DNA of 24,085 nucleotides from Phycisphaerales bacterium (GTDB taxonomy: Bacteria > Planctomycetota > Phycisphaerae > Phycisphaerales > UBA1924): contig DOJA01000091.1 in the NCBI GenBank assembly GCA_003511945.1, positions 1 through 24,085 of the forward strand. Reading direction: 5' to 3'. Shown piece after piece: positions 23,979 to 24,085 of this stretch (within the stretch, counting starts at the first letter, position 1; each line of letters starts with the position of its first letter). Under the pieces are notes generated by a model. That model did not search any database, was not told the origin of the DNA, and worked only from the letters and a program-made list of their open reading frames with translations. The position numbers and the translations under genes were made by a program.

Positions 23979-24085
23979 CTGACGCCGCTCCTGGGCCGCA
24001 GGCCATCCACTGCCCCACTCCGGCGCTGTGCTTCGTACCCGAGTGCGAGGATTCTTCGCACATGAGAGGGATTCCCCTTGCCCCC

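Noticed and set aside
23979..24085. Gene or promoter in the last 107 bp
   Set aside because: No coding frame of convincing character and no clear promoter boxes; only the GGAG for the hydrolase start is visible.

Overview
The window is a high-GC chromosomal stretch from a Gram-negative (diderm) bacterium. It carries an outer-membrane and lipid A gene cluster (BamA, a Skp/OmpH-like chaperone, LpxD, an LpxC-FabZ fusion, LpxA), a ThiD2-ThiE fusion, a GxxExxY-family gene, an RHS-core fragment and small secreted proteins. Together with GTG starts and weak Shine-Dalgarno sites, this fits a planctomycete, probably Phycisphaerae-like. That placement is inference from gene architecture, not from a marker gene.

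Left part (1-8064): the 3' part of a membrane-anchored protein of unknown function, a small two-helix membrane protein on the minus strand, then a plus-strand run bamA - skp - lpxD - lpxC/fabZ - lpxA. The order matches the bamA-skp-lpxD-fabZ-lpxA cluster of proteobacteria, with the LpxC-FabZ fusion where fabZ would sit. The run therefore encodes outer-membrane protein insertion, its periplasmic chaperone and the first three committed steps of lipid A synthesis. Two copies of a roughly 80-bp hairpin repeat separate lpxD from lpxC/fabZ.

Middle (8065-16258): an 8-bp-period tandem array, an ABC-F ATPase, a convergent M16 zinc peptidase, then a lower-GC accessory island. The island holds a transglutaminase-like exported protein, a short exported protein made of only the end of an RHS core plus a toxin-like C-terminal domain, and a small exported protein. 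Beyond it are a short FG-GAP/VCBS-like secreted protein and a secreted alpha/beta hydrolase, both on the minus strand.

Right part (16259-24085): minus-strand ThiD2-ThiE; a GxxExxY gene enclosed by 31-bp inverted repeats; cystathionine gamma-lyase/synthase and cystathionine beta-synthase, which look like a reverse transsulfuration pair; a plus-strand ArsR-SRPBCC operon with a clear operator and promoter; a third copy of the hairpin repeat; and minus-strand atpG and a PhnP-like metallo-beta-lactamase-fold hydrolase.

The most unusual theme is a set of 8-bp-periodic purine-rich repeats. They occur as an 18-unit array at 8197-8346, as the inverted ends of the GxxExxY cassette (17352-17382 and 17805-17835), and as an in-frame insertion inside the hydrolase gene (about 23289-23402). 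The second candidate novelty is the transglutaminase / RHS-stub / small exported protein locus at 11692-14054. No rRNA, tRNA or CRISPR array was seen.
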